A stretch of DNA of 64,000 nucleotides from Jacaranda mimosifolia (taxonomy: Eukaryota > Streptophyta > Magnoliopsida > Lamiales > Bignoniaceae): contig CM032123.1 of NCBI GenBank assembly GCA_018894105.1, positions 22,855,744 through 22,919,743 on the forward strand, given 5' to 3'. Within the stretch, counting starts at the first letter, position 1. Each line of letters begins with the position of its first letter. Shown here piece after piece: positions 1 to 10,583 of the stretch. Made by a program: the position numbers and the translations under genes. The notes beneath the pieces were generated by a model. That model was not told where the DNA came from. It saw only the letters and a list, made by a program, of their open reading frames with translations, and made no database searches.

Positions 1-622
1 AGTTGGACAGCTCAGGCCACATGACATCCAAATTGGAGATAACCTTATTGTGTGTGGCATAATTGACAAACTTCCATCTTCTTAAAAAGAATTTTAGTAA
101 AATACGTACCACAAGTGAAATGTAGTATATCTTGAGATTTAATGGAGGAGAAGGAAGAAGCAAGAAGGCAAAATGCACTTGTGCAACTAATTGAGATCAC
201 TCCCCAACCTATCACAACAAAGGTAAATTAGTTTATTCAATTAACATTGCATGCAACTCTCAGAAAAATATGTACTAGAAAAAAAAAATTAATAAAAATG
301 GTAACCAAGAAGAATTATAGTTAGAATAACAAAGCACAACATCAACATCAGAATTTGAGAATATGTTTGTCTGTGGAAAGAGTAGGCATATTACTTGATT
401 TTGCAAATATTAGATATGTGAGACTGCTTCGTAGGCTAATATAACTGAGGAGCCATTTGTGGCGGTGACGATTAACATAAACATAATGGAAAGTGTTGAT
501 GGATGATGGATAGGGTTCTGGTGTCAACCGTCATGTCAGTTATAACAAACATTGGTTTAAAGTGTATACACCTTTTAAGGAGCCTAAAACTATTACGTTT
601 GATAATTATCTGACCATTCAAG
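1..622 (+). pseudogene. Ty1/copia gag-protease fragment (lineage II), decayed
   Basis: Remnant of the C-terminal half of a copia gag and the start of its protease. Across frames one can read the copia gag signature IDKLPSS, then a CCHC zinc-knuckle remnant near 365-405 (FVCGKSRHI, first Cys lost, a stop inside), then protease-region text (YNKHWFKVYTPF) near 540-575. Stops and frameshifts are throughout. The stretch is a close copy, roughly 85-90% by eye, of 6483-7106, so both derive from one family. It is cut off at 622, where an LTR begins. The left end lies outside the window. Confidence 0.7.
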
Positions 623-2771
623 TGCTTGGAATAGTTCCCCATAGCCAATTAGATTTAATGTGCAATACTACTCCAATTGTGCAACAATCTTGACTGAATG
701 ATATTCTTAATAAATGGCCGTGTTTATCTTATGCTTTTTTAATACTTCACTCGCATTTAGTTGAAGCCCTTAAATCATATAAGACTATGAGACTTGGTCA
801 CACATATGATGATGATCATTAAACAAGTCTCTAAGGTCATAATTTTAAATATTCCAAGTAATAGAATCTTATAAGAAAGGGCATCTAAGATTCAGATAGA
901 TTTGCACTAATGATGTGTGTCCAAGGGGTTGGATATTGCCCTATTTCATAGGCAATCTATGTGAGATATGGATGCATGTTAGTGGATGCTTGTTAGAGAA
1001 CAAGTTAACTGAAGGCCCACTCGAAGAATCCACTATATAGTTGTAGTAGCACGTCGGTAATGAGAAGTTCTCAAGTTTACGTTAGTGTTTAGGTCTTCAT
1101 GCTTTGACTTTTCCCCGACCATGTAGTAGGTCATCCAGGATTTAGATTGGACATAAGCTACTTAAGCATAGAGGTTTGTGAGATCCAAGATGGGATTCGT
1201 TTCCTTGTTGTGAAGAATGAGTGTATCTTCTATGTATTCTATAATAATCGATTCCAAGAAATCCTTGCGCAAGGTAGTATGACAATTTGAAAATGGTGTT
1301 TTCCAAAATTGAGGTCATAAAAGGGAATCTAAGATTGGATTTGGAGATATAGTTATTAAAGCTATTAGGGAGCCGACAAATATCTTGCCTTAGACCTCTT
1401 TTGGGAGATAGGAGACGGAAGGACCCCATTTGCATGGTAGGAGTAAGCTATAATTGTTTACCAAGAAATAATTCATTTATCCAATTAGTTGGGCTCCATG
1501 GGATTTTTGCTAGACATCGAGATTGAGTGCTCTTCAATTAATAGAGATTAATTGAAAGAGCTATTAGTTTAAATGGGTTTAAAATAATGTGAATATCTCA
1601 ATATTGAAATATCACAATGAGTTGTAAGCCCATGTCCAATAAATGGATGAACCTAATAGGTCATACACAAAAGTCTAAGGAAACTCTTATTTGATAGGAA
1701 TGATTTTCTAAGGAGTTAGAAAATCATGTGCTAGGCGGTTTTATCCTGAGGAGAGAAAAATGGTTTGACTAATTTTAATTGATCATTTTGACTTGATTAA
1801 TTTAAGTGTTAAATTAATCAAAATAATTTAAGGAATTAAATTAGGCCAATTAAATTAAGGTATTAATTTAATTGGTGTCATATGATAATTAATTAGTCAA
1901 CTTAAGGAGTTAACTCTAGTTAACTCAAAAAATTAAGTTAATTAACTTTAGGAGTTAAGTAAATTAATTAAATTAAAGAGTTAATTTAATTAAATTGAGA
2001 ATTTTAATTTTGGAGGAAAATCAAATGGAAGAGTCCTTTGAATTATGCAAGTTGGCATTGCATTTTATGAGATGAAATGTAAATGCAAATGCAAGTTGGC
2101 AAGTTGGCACGCATGCATAGAAGGTGTGATGGAAGCCTCCAAAGGCATCCATTCCCTCCTATAAATAAGCATGTGGCCAAACACTTGTGCAAGTTGGCAT
2201 CCTTGACATTTTTCCTCCAAAAGTGTGGTATAATTCATGCGTTAAATAACCAGACCCATAATCCTGTCCTCCATTTCTCCTCATCCAAAACTGCCACTCC
2301 TTTCATCACCTTCATCCTCTCTTCTCTAGCAAAGTGAGGTTAATTGAGAGGTAATCCTAGGTGTGTGGACTTAAAATTAGAGGTTCAACACTTGGGGAAT
2401 TTAGAAACTCATTGGTGAACTATTTTTAGGCCGATTTTGAAGCATTGATTGGGCGATCATGGAGCTTCAGTTTCCAGTAATTTTTGGCAAACTACTCACT
2501 GTATTAGTAGTGAAAAGGTGTGCCAATTTTTTTGGTTTTTGGAGCTTTGGAAGGGGAGCAATTGGATCAAGGCATTGGAGCTTGTAGATCCTTCATTGGA
2601 AGAGTCACTGGAGTGATCTAGTTGATTCCTTTGAATCCTTTCATCAAAGGTAATTTTCAACCTTCTAATCCTAATTTTTGGCATGTAGTTGATCCTTGGG
2701 AAGGAGATAATTAGTTTTATGTTTGCCTATTTTTAGTTTAATTATTGGATCCTAACCCATATTCCCTTTCA
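623..2771 (+). repeat. Copia lineage I long LTR (LTR1)
   Basis: About 2.15 kb LTR of the same family as 4248-6458, 10584-12808, 13129-15175 and the pair bounding 23664-33900. Its start is a variant of TGTTGGAATAGTGCCCC and it ends in TTCA, the family's 3' terminus. Shared landmarks are a central stretch of TTAATTAA-rich AT sequence around 1790-2000 and a TATA box at 2160-2167. It is misplaced: a gag/protease fragment lies immediately upstream and an RT fragment immediately downstream. It has no primer site, no polypurine tract and no target-site duplication, so it is neither a clean solo LTR nor one end of a normal element. Confidence 0.8.
2160..2167 (+). promoter_or_regulatory. TATA box of LTR1
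   Basis: TATAAATA in the position conserved among all LTRs of this family, about 1.5 kb from the LTR start and after the AT-rich tract. It marks plus-strand transcription from this LTR. Confidence 0.55.
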
Positions 2772-4221
2772 GTATGGACTTGGTAGATCCACTAGAGGAT
2801 ATAGTACTCGTTGGCTGCAAGTGGATCTACAAGTAAAAGCTAGGAGTTGATGGAGAGGTGACAACCTTTAAAGTTAGACTAATGGCAAAAGGTTATACTT
2901 AAAGACCCGGTATTGACTTCGAGAAAACCTTTTCACCTATTGTTATGCTTAAGTCCATTAGGATTATTCTTGCCATAGTCACTTACTACAACTATGAAAT
3001 ATGGTAAATGGATGTAAAGACCACTTTTATCAATGGAAACAATGAAAAAGAAATCTATATGGAGCAACCACAAGGTTTTACATCCAAAGGGAGTGACCAA
3101 AAGGTTTGCAAACTTCGAGGTCCATAAATGGACTAAAGTAAGCATCCCGAAGTTGGAACATACCATTTTGATAAGATAGTCAAATCATTTGGCTTTGTCA
3201 AAAATGTGTATGAACCTTGTGTGTATAAAAAGGCTAGTGGGAGTTTGATATGATTTATTGTGCTTTATGTTGATGGCATCCTTCTTATTAGGAAAGAAAG
3301 AGAAAGGTTATAGTTTACTAAAGTATATATATATCCTCATAATTCTCCATGAAGACTTTAGGAGAAGTATCCTACGTATTAGGAATATGGATCTATAGAG
3401 ATAGATCAAAGAGGATGTTGGGGCTCTCTCAAACAGCGTACATTGACAAGATACTAAAGAGGTTTAGTATGGAAGAATGGGCAAAGGGATTCCTTCCCAT
3501 GGGACATGGTCTTTGTGTCTCAAAATCTATGGCCCTTAAGACTGAAGATAAGAGAGTAAGAATGTCCCACATACCTTATGCCTCCATAATAAACTGGATG
3601 TAGCATACACTCTAATCATTACGAGCTACTTTCAATATGATCCCGGTGACAGTCAATAGACTATTGTAAAAGCATTCCTAAAGTACTTAACAAGAAGTAA
3701 GGATTTGTTTTTAGTACACAACAATGGAGAATTGAAACTTGATGGGTCTTCGGATTCAAGTTTCCAATCTGATGAAGATGACCTTAAATCTACCTCAAAA
3801 TTTATATTTTGCCTCAATGGCGGCGCAGTAAGTTGGAAGAGTTCCAAACATGACACCACAACCAACTCTACCATTGAGGTGGAATATATTGCAGCTTTGG
3901 AGAACGCAAAAGAGAGTGTTTGGATGAAAACTTCATCTAAGAGTTGGATGTAGTGCTTAGCATTGCAGAGCCGATAGTTGTCTATTGTGACAACAATGGA
4001 GCCGTTGCGCAAGCAAAGAAACCAAGATCTCATCAGCGATCCAAGCATATTTTGAGGTATTATCATTTGATCTATGATATGATTGATAGAAGCAACATCC
4101 GAGTGGAGAGGGTAGCCTCAAAAAAAAATATAGCAAATCTACTGACTAAATCCCTATCGCATAAAATTTTTGAAGGACACCTTGAGAAGATGTGCCTAAA
4201 GGTTATGGGGAATTAACTTTA
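2772..4221 (+). pseudogene. Ty1/copia reverse transcriptase-RNase H remnant (lineage I)
   Basis: Decayed 3' part of a copia pol. In order one can read CKWIYK near 2818, the RT core MDVKTTFINGN and EIYMEQPQGF near 3010-3080, the catalytic box at 3266-3277 which reads YVDG instead of YVDD (an aspartate lost), LGIWIYRDRSKRMLGLSQ near 3371-3430, and RNase H text (VEYIAALENAKE, CDNNGAVAQAKKPRSHQ, SKHI) at 3877-4050. The chain ends near 4216, next to a polypurine tract and LTR2. It is the same lineage as the minus-strand pol at 25870-27966. The part before RT (gag, protease, integrase) is absent and the fragment starts directly at the LTR1 end. Confidence 0.85.
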
Positions 4222-4247
4222 GGGCAAGTGGGAGATAAGTGGGAGAT
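4222..4247 (+). other. Polypurine tract, partly duplicated
   Basis: Purine-rich GGGCAAGTGGGAGAT followed by a second AAGTGGGAGAT, immediately before the LTR2 start. The related element at 25847-25860 has a single copy, so an 11-bp unit has been duplicated here. The PPT primes plus-strand DNA synthesis in LTR retrotransposons. Confidence 0.7.
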
Positions 4248-6458
4248 TGTTGGAATGGTGCCCCATAATCAATTAGAATTGGTATGTAATAACTACTCCT
4301 ATTTTGAGACAATTTTGATTGAATGATATTTTATAAAATGGTCGTATTCATCTTATGCTTTTTATACTTCACTTGCATTTGGTTGAAGCCCTTAGATCAT
4401 ACAAGACTATAGAACTTGGCCACACATATGATGGTGATCATGAAATAAGTCTCTAAGGTCATGATTTTAAATATTCCAAGTCAAAGAATCTTATGAGAAT
4501 GGACATCTAAGATTCAGATAGGCTTACACTAACAATGCATACTCCAAAGGGTTGATATTGCCCCGTTTCATAGGCAATCTATCTTAGACATGGATACATG
4601 TTAGTCGATGCTTGTTAGAGAACGAGTTAACTGAAGGTTCGCCAAGAGAATTTACTAGATAGCCGTTGTGGCAAGTTGATAGTGGCAAGTTCTCAAGCTC
4701 ACAATAGTACACATAATTAGTCATTTAACTTGAGGATCCATAGTAATCTTGTATTTAGGTCTTATGCTTTGACTTTGCCCTGACCACGTAGTGGGTCATT
4801 TGGGGTTTAGATTGGGCATGAGCTAATTTAACATTGAGGTTTGTGAGATCCAAGAAACGATCCGTTTTCTCATTGTGAAGAACGAGTGCATCTCCTATGT
4901 ATTCTATACTGATCGATTCCAACAAATCCTTGTGCAAGATAGTATGAAAATTTGGAAAAGGTGTTTTTCAATGTTGAGGTCATAAAGGGGAATCGAACAT
5001 TGGATGTTGAGAAATAGTTATTAAGGCTATTAGGAAACCGACAAATATCTTATCCTAGGCATCTTTCAGGATATAAGAGACAAAAGGACCGTATTTGCAT
5101 GGTAGGCGTAAGCTATAATGGTTTATCGAGATATAATTCATTCATCCTAATTAGTTGTGCTCCTTAGGCTTGTTGCTAGACATTGACCATAGAGATTGGG
5201 TGCTTTTCAATTAATAGAGATTAATTGAAAGAGTTAATAGTTTAAATGAGTTTAAACTAATATGAATATTTTATATTCAAAATATCACAATGAGTTGTGA
5301 GCCTACGTCCAATGAAAGGATGAACCTAATGGGTCACACACAAAAGCCTAAGGAAACTCTTATTTGATGGAAGGAATTTTCTAAGGAGTTAGAAAATTTC
5401 TTGCTAGGCGTTTTTGCCTAAGGAGAGAAAGAAATTGACTGATTATCAATTGGCCATTTTGGCTTGATTAATTTGTGTGTTAAATTAATCAAAATAATTT
5501 AAGGAGTTAGATTAGACCAATTAAATTAAGGTGTTAAATTAATTGGTGCCATATGACAATTAATTAGTCAAGTTAATTAAGGAGTTAAGTTAACTCTAGT
5601 TAACTTAAATAGTTAATTAACTTAAGGAGTTAAGTTAAATTAATTAAATTAAAGAGTTAATTTAATTAAATTGGGAATTTAAGATTTGGAGGGAAATCAA
5701 ATGGAAGAGTCCATTTGAATTATTCAAGTTGGCATTTCAATTTATGAAATGAAATGCAAATGCAAATTCAAGCTAAATGTAGATTTGGCAAGTTGGCAAG
5801 TTGGGACACATGCATAGAGAGTGTGATGGAAGCCTCCATCCCCTCCTATAAATACATGTGGCCGGCCACTTGGTGTGATGATTCAAACTTACACATTTTC
5901 CCTTCGAAGGTGGTATAATTCATATGTTGAATAACCACCTACTAGATTCCCTCATCCTTCTCTCTTTCTCCAGAACTGCCCACCCTCCATCATCACCTTC
6001 TTCCTTTCTTCTCTAGCAAAGTAAGGTTGATTGCGAGCCTATCCTAGGTGTGTGGACTATACATTAGAGGTTCCACACTTGGGGAACTTAGAGTTGGTTG
6101 ATTGAACCATTTTTGTGGCCGATTTGGTGCTTCGATTTGGCGACCAAGGAGCTGACTTTTCCTGTGATTTTTGGCCAACAACTCTCTGTTTTGGTGGTGA
6201 AAGAGTGTGCAAATGTTGCTGAATTTTGGAGGCTTGGAAGTGCAGTAACCAATAAAGATGCTTGAGCTTGTTGATCTTCAATTGGAGGAGTATTTTGAGA
6301 GATCTATTGGATTCCTTTGATTTCATCCTCAAAGGTAATTTTCAGCTTTCAAATCCTAATTTTTGGCATGTAGTTAGATCCTTGGGAAGGCGATGATTAG
6401 TTTAACTTTGCCTCTTTTTGGTTTAATTTTATAGATCCTAATCCATTTCCTACCTTCA
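4248..6458 (+). repeat. Copia lineage I long LTR (LTR2)
   Basis: About 2.21 kb, starting TGTTGGAATGGTGCCCC and ending CTACCTTCA. Upstream lies a correct RNase H end plus polypurine tract, so it is the 3' LTR of the fragment at 2772-4221. Downstream, AGTGGGTACCAAGC at about 6462-6475 could be a decayed initiator-Met primer site, followed by gag of a different copia lineage. The TATA box is at 5847-5854. It may therefore have acted as both a 3' and a 5' LTR in a recombinant or tandem structure. Confidence 0.85.
5847..5854 (+). promoter_or_regulatory. TATA box of LTR2
   Basis: TATAAATA followed by a GTGGCCGGCCA-type GC-richer patch. Position and context match those in LTR1 and the other family LTRs. 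Confidence 0.55.
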
Positions 6459-7300
6459 ATGAGTGGGTACCAAGCTTAAGGTTTTATCATTACAGTTGAA
6501 GAGTTCAGGTCACATGACCTCCGAATTGGATATAATCTTGTTGTTTGCGGCATGATTGGCAAAATTCTATCTTCTTAAAAGGAATTTTAGAAAAATATGT
6601 ACAAGTAAAATGAACCATCTCTTGAGATTTCATGGAGGAAGAAACAAGAAGCCAAAATGCACTTATGCAACTAGTTGAGACCCAACCCATCACAACAAAG
6701 GTAAATTAGTTTATTCAATTAACATTACACGCAACTCTTAGAAAAATACCTACTTGAAAGAAAAATTAATAAAAATGGTAACCATGAAGAATTATAGTTA
6801 GAATAACCAAGCACAACATCAATATCAGAATTTGAGAATATGTTTTGTTTGTGGCAAGAGTAGGCATATTGCTTGATTTTACAAATATTGGATACGTGAA
6901 ACTGCTTCGCAAGCTAACATAACCGAAGGGCCACTTGTGGCGGTGATGACTGACATAATGTGGTGGAAAGTGTTGATAGATGGTGGATGGGTTATGGTAT
7001 GAACCACTATGTTTATTATAACAAAGATTGGTTTAAAGTGTATACTCCTTTCGAGGGGCCCAAAACTATTACGTTTGGTAATTCTTATATCATTCAAGTG
7101 CTTAGAATAGGAGAGGTTGAGTTGAAATTCACCTCAGGAAGGGTATTGACTTTGAATGATGTGCTCTATACTCCTTCCATGAGAAAGAATTTGATGTCTG
7201 GTTTTTACTGTAGAAAGCTACCTTTAAGATGATCATTGAGTTTGATTAATATATAATTATTGAAAAGGGTATTTTTTTGGAATGTGGTATGCATGTAATG
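6459..7300 (+). pseudogene. Ty1/copia gag-protease remnant (lineage II), second copy
   Basis: Same family as 1-622. It shows gag text, then the zinc knuckle near 6841-6882 (CFVCGKSRHIA, with the last Cys changed to Tyr), then a 90-codon open stretch at 6960-7232 covering the protease and the start of the pre-integrase region (YNKDWFKVYTPFEGPKTITF, VELKFTSGRVLTLNDVLYTP, MRKNLMSG). The family's catalytic Asp-Ser/Thr-Gly is not readable after WWM, where the text is GYGMNHYV, so the protease would be dead. The gag 5' half is missing between LTR2 and this fragment. Confidence 0.75.
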
Positions 7301-8432
7301 GTATGTTCAAGTTAAATATTAAGATGTACATAGTACCTTCTATTTCTGCTATTTGCTCTTTTCTACTAATTTTTGGCATGCTTGTTTGTGTCATATTAGT
7401 AATTGTTATGTGGGAATCATGAGTGTCTTAGGGTTAATTCTAATGATAAAAAGAGTTTTTTGAAAACTATGAGGCTTGTAACAAAGCACGATTACTAAGA
7501 GATAACTCATCCTAGTGTTGAAAGAAAAACCAAATTTCTAGATTTAAGTCACACTGATGTTTGTGAACTTGGAGAAACTTTAACTCATGGAGGAAATTGA
7601 TATTGTCACTTTTAATAATGATTTCTTCAAATATATTTTTGTTTATTTGATGAAGAATAAAAGTGATGTGTTTGCGAAGTTTAAAGATTGTCTCCATGAA
7701 GTGGAAAATCAATTTATTAAGAAAATAAAAATAAGTAGAAATGACAGAGATCGAGAATATGATTTCAATAAGTTTAATCCTTTTATTAAATCATTGGGAA
7801 TAGTTCATGAAGCAACTCCTCCCTACTCTCCCTCATCTAATGGCGCGTTTGAAGGAAAAATAAAACTTTAATTGAATCAACAAATGCCATACTTGTGGAG
7901 TCTTGTGCACATTTAAATCTTTGGGTTGAAGCTATTTTAATAGCTTGTTATGTGTTAAATGGAGTGCCACATACAAAGGCAACAATTAGTCCCATTTGAG
8001 CTATAGAAGGATTATAAGCCAAATTTGGGATATTTGAGGGTTTGCGATTGTTGAGCTCATATAAGGCCAATGGATCCTAAAATTTCAAAGTTGAGAGTAA
8101 AAGTTACCACTTGTGCTTTTCTTGGTCAAACTTCTAATAGTACAACCTATAGATTTTTAAATCTTGATAATAATGTGATGATTGAATCAAACACTGCTAC
8201 TTTTCATGAAGAAAAATTTCTGTTTGATTGTAAAAATATTGGGGGTCAACGAAATGATGAAAATATTTTGTCTCTACCTAGCTCTTCTACTTCAATTTTG
8301 AGAAAAGAAAATAGTAATCATTTTCAAATAAGAAAAAGTAAAAGGGTTAGAGTAAAAAAAGATTTTAGTCCTGATTTTTACATTTTTAATATTGAAAATG
8401 ACCTATTCACTTTAACACCTTATCTGCAATAA
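7301..8432 (+). pseudogene. Ty1/copia integrase remnant (lineage II)
   Basis: Continuation of the lineage II pol. 7587-7871 is open and reads through the integrase core: VYLMKNKSDVFAKFKDCLHEVENQ, then NDRDREYDF (second catalytic Asp region) and ATPPYSPSSNGAFEGK (end of the core with the conserved Glu). A stop follows, then a decayed stretch with WGxxAHIRP-like text and the open 8070-8432 segment (DPKISKLRVKVTTCAFLGQ, then the Arg/Lys-rich RKSKRVRVKKDFSPDFY linker that precedes RT in copia pol). RT itself is absent: sequence homology stops at 8432. Confidence 0.75.
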
Positions 8433-8665
8433 GCTCAAGACTCTTGAACAAATCTATTTACAAGATCCTCCAATGATGGCCTTGAGTGGCCCTCTTGATA
8501 CCGTATATCCAGACATGATAGAAACCTTCATGATAATGCTTTTTGGACTCATAGTATACATACAAAAGGTAGCCATAACCTTATGCACTTTTGGAAACAT
8601 ATATCTTGCTTGCTCTTGTAAGGTCCTCTAGAACTTGATACCTCTTCAAAAGATTACCTCGATAT
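8433..8665. other. Unassigned 230-bp stretch
   Basis: Lies between the end of the plus-strand lineage II pol and the start of the minus-strand copia leader. No reading frame or repeat match inside this window was recognised. It may be a decayed part of either neighbour. Confidence 0.3.
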
Positions 8666-10568
8666 ATTGAAAACATGTTTATGGACTTCCAAGCATGTTT
8701 TTCTCCCACCATTTTATCAAATTCCTCAATCCCATAAGGAATTCGGGAAATCTCATTTCCTAGTGAGAATCAAGGCCCAAAGGACTTGTAGCGGACACAC
8801 GACTCATGAGACATCCACAAACAATCGTAAGGTAAGTAACTTTTGCTAATTGTATCTCTATGCAGCCCTTGATATGTTTTGCCTCACTCTTTATGTAAAC
8901 CCACGATTCGTGTGACATATACTTTACTAGGTGTTTAAGTCGGACCTACCAATCAATCTTTAATTAAAAACCCCATTATGTCATTCTACAGCTCGTGAGA
9001 CAATGCCATAGCTAGTTTTAAATTAACGTGCATCATATGCTAAGTAAGTGAGTATAGCTTTCCTCCATAAATGTGACCCACAACTCGTGAGACATCATGC
9101 AAATATGGTAACATCTCTTGCCACAAACTATTGGTAGAAGACATGGATTAATTAAAACTTCTTTTCATTTGTATCCACATTGACCTAATATTTTGAATGC
9201 ACTTAGACTCCTCTGAGTGGAGGGATTTTCTTGCTTTGAAAGATCTTATCAATTTTATCTTATCTTATTTAGGTTTTCTATATCCTAACCATGCATCTCA
9301 TACATCTATAGGATAAAGAAAGCATAAATAAGTAAATACGGCTAGCATGCTTCTAGGGTGGGATGACCATGGGCCTTAACCAATTGATGCACTTAAAGCC
9401 ACAGGTGCACTACTTAGTTGATTTTAAGTTGGTTGATTAAATCCTATCTATTACAAGATTGTATCCCATACATTCATGGATCTTCATGCCTCCTTGATTC
9501 CCTTAGCCTTCTTTGTCTCCTTGCAACATTTACAAGAGAAATGAAATCCTCACCCTTAGAGTTCTACTTTCATAACATTTACAAGATAGAAAAATAGGAG
9601 GCATGCAAGTCCCTATTTAATACAACCCTTTTCAACAACTTGAAACAAATAAAACCAATTTAAAGGCTCATGTTCATCACCATACGCTCATCATCTATTC
9701 AATAATTAAATGAACAATAAATAAGAATTCACATTCGATTATTCAAATTAAATGCTTATCTCATAAACAATTAATTAACAAGCAAAAATAAAAATAACTC
9801 TTTATGCATCTCATTTTTGCACTTAATTGAAGATTAACTTGAACAAGACTTTAAAAGCATGCGAAAATGTCAAACATAATTTTGAATCACTTACACAACT
9901 CTTGTACACCTAAAACATGTGGAATAATGAATATTGATGATGCAAAAATCAAAATTGCACACAAAACTACCTAGGCCTACCTCACGGCAAGGCTGCTGCC
10001 CAGCCGCCTAGCCAGCGCTTAGCAGGCTCCCATTGGGCGCCCGTGGCCGGGGCCAGCCTGGCAGATAGCCTGCCGGCTAGGTATCTTTGGCACATTTTGT
10101 TGCTATTTCACATTTTTGCTTCCAAACACTAGAACACTTTCATATCATATTTTGGAAAATTTTTAGGTCCTAAACATTTTAAAAACTGAAAATTAAAGTG
10201 CTCCAACATTCTTCAAAAATCAAGTAAAAGTGAGAATCAACATCCTCAAAAAATCTCCAATTAACTCTAATCCAATTGGATCCAAAAATGACCAAAAGAC
10301 TTTAAGGCCAAATTAAACATGCTATATCAATATATAATATCATCCAATGCTAAATCAACATTTAACACTAACTCATGAATCAAAATCATGCCAACACATG
10401 AATCAACACTTAAATCACATATTAGCATATCTCAATTCATCATCAAAAGGAAGCCACATACAAAATCATCCAAACACTCAAATTCATCAATTGAATCAAG
10501 TACTTGGAGATAAAAATCAATTTATCACATGGATCAAGTCACCAAAATCCAAATTAAAGCATGATATA
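8666..10568 (-). repeat. Long untranslated leader of a truncated copia element
   Basis: Aligns along its length with 29808-31677, the leader between primer site and gag in the complete copia element. Shared blocks include the CCAAGCATGTTTTTCTCCCA text near 8690, a block around 9340-9420 (GCATGCTTCTAGGGTGGGAT and neighbours), and the LTR-proximal end. It contains four spaced copies of a CTCGTGAGACAT-type motif (8795-9095). No long open frame is present. GC-rich patches occur near 9990-10080. The element is broken before gag at about 8665. Confidence 0.75.
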
Positions 10569-10581
10569 GGCTCCAATACCA
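10569..10581 (-). other. Primer binding site (initiator-Met tRNA type)
   Basis: Read on the minus strand this is TGGTATTGGAGCC, one base from the plant copia consensus TGGTATCAGAGC over its core. It sits two bases inside the LTR end at 10584, the same arrangement as at 31678-31690. It fixes the orientation as minus. Confidence 0.8.
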
Positions 10582-10583
10582 CG

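Noticed and set aside
8795..9095. Regularly spaced repeats as a possible CRISPR-like array
   Set aside because: Only four imperfect short motifs with unequal spacing, inside a plant retrotransposon leader; CRISPR arrays do not occur in such genomes.
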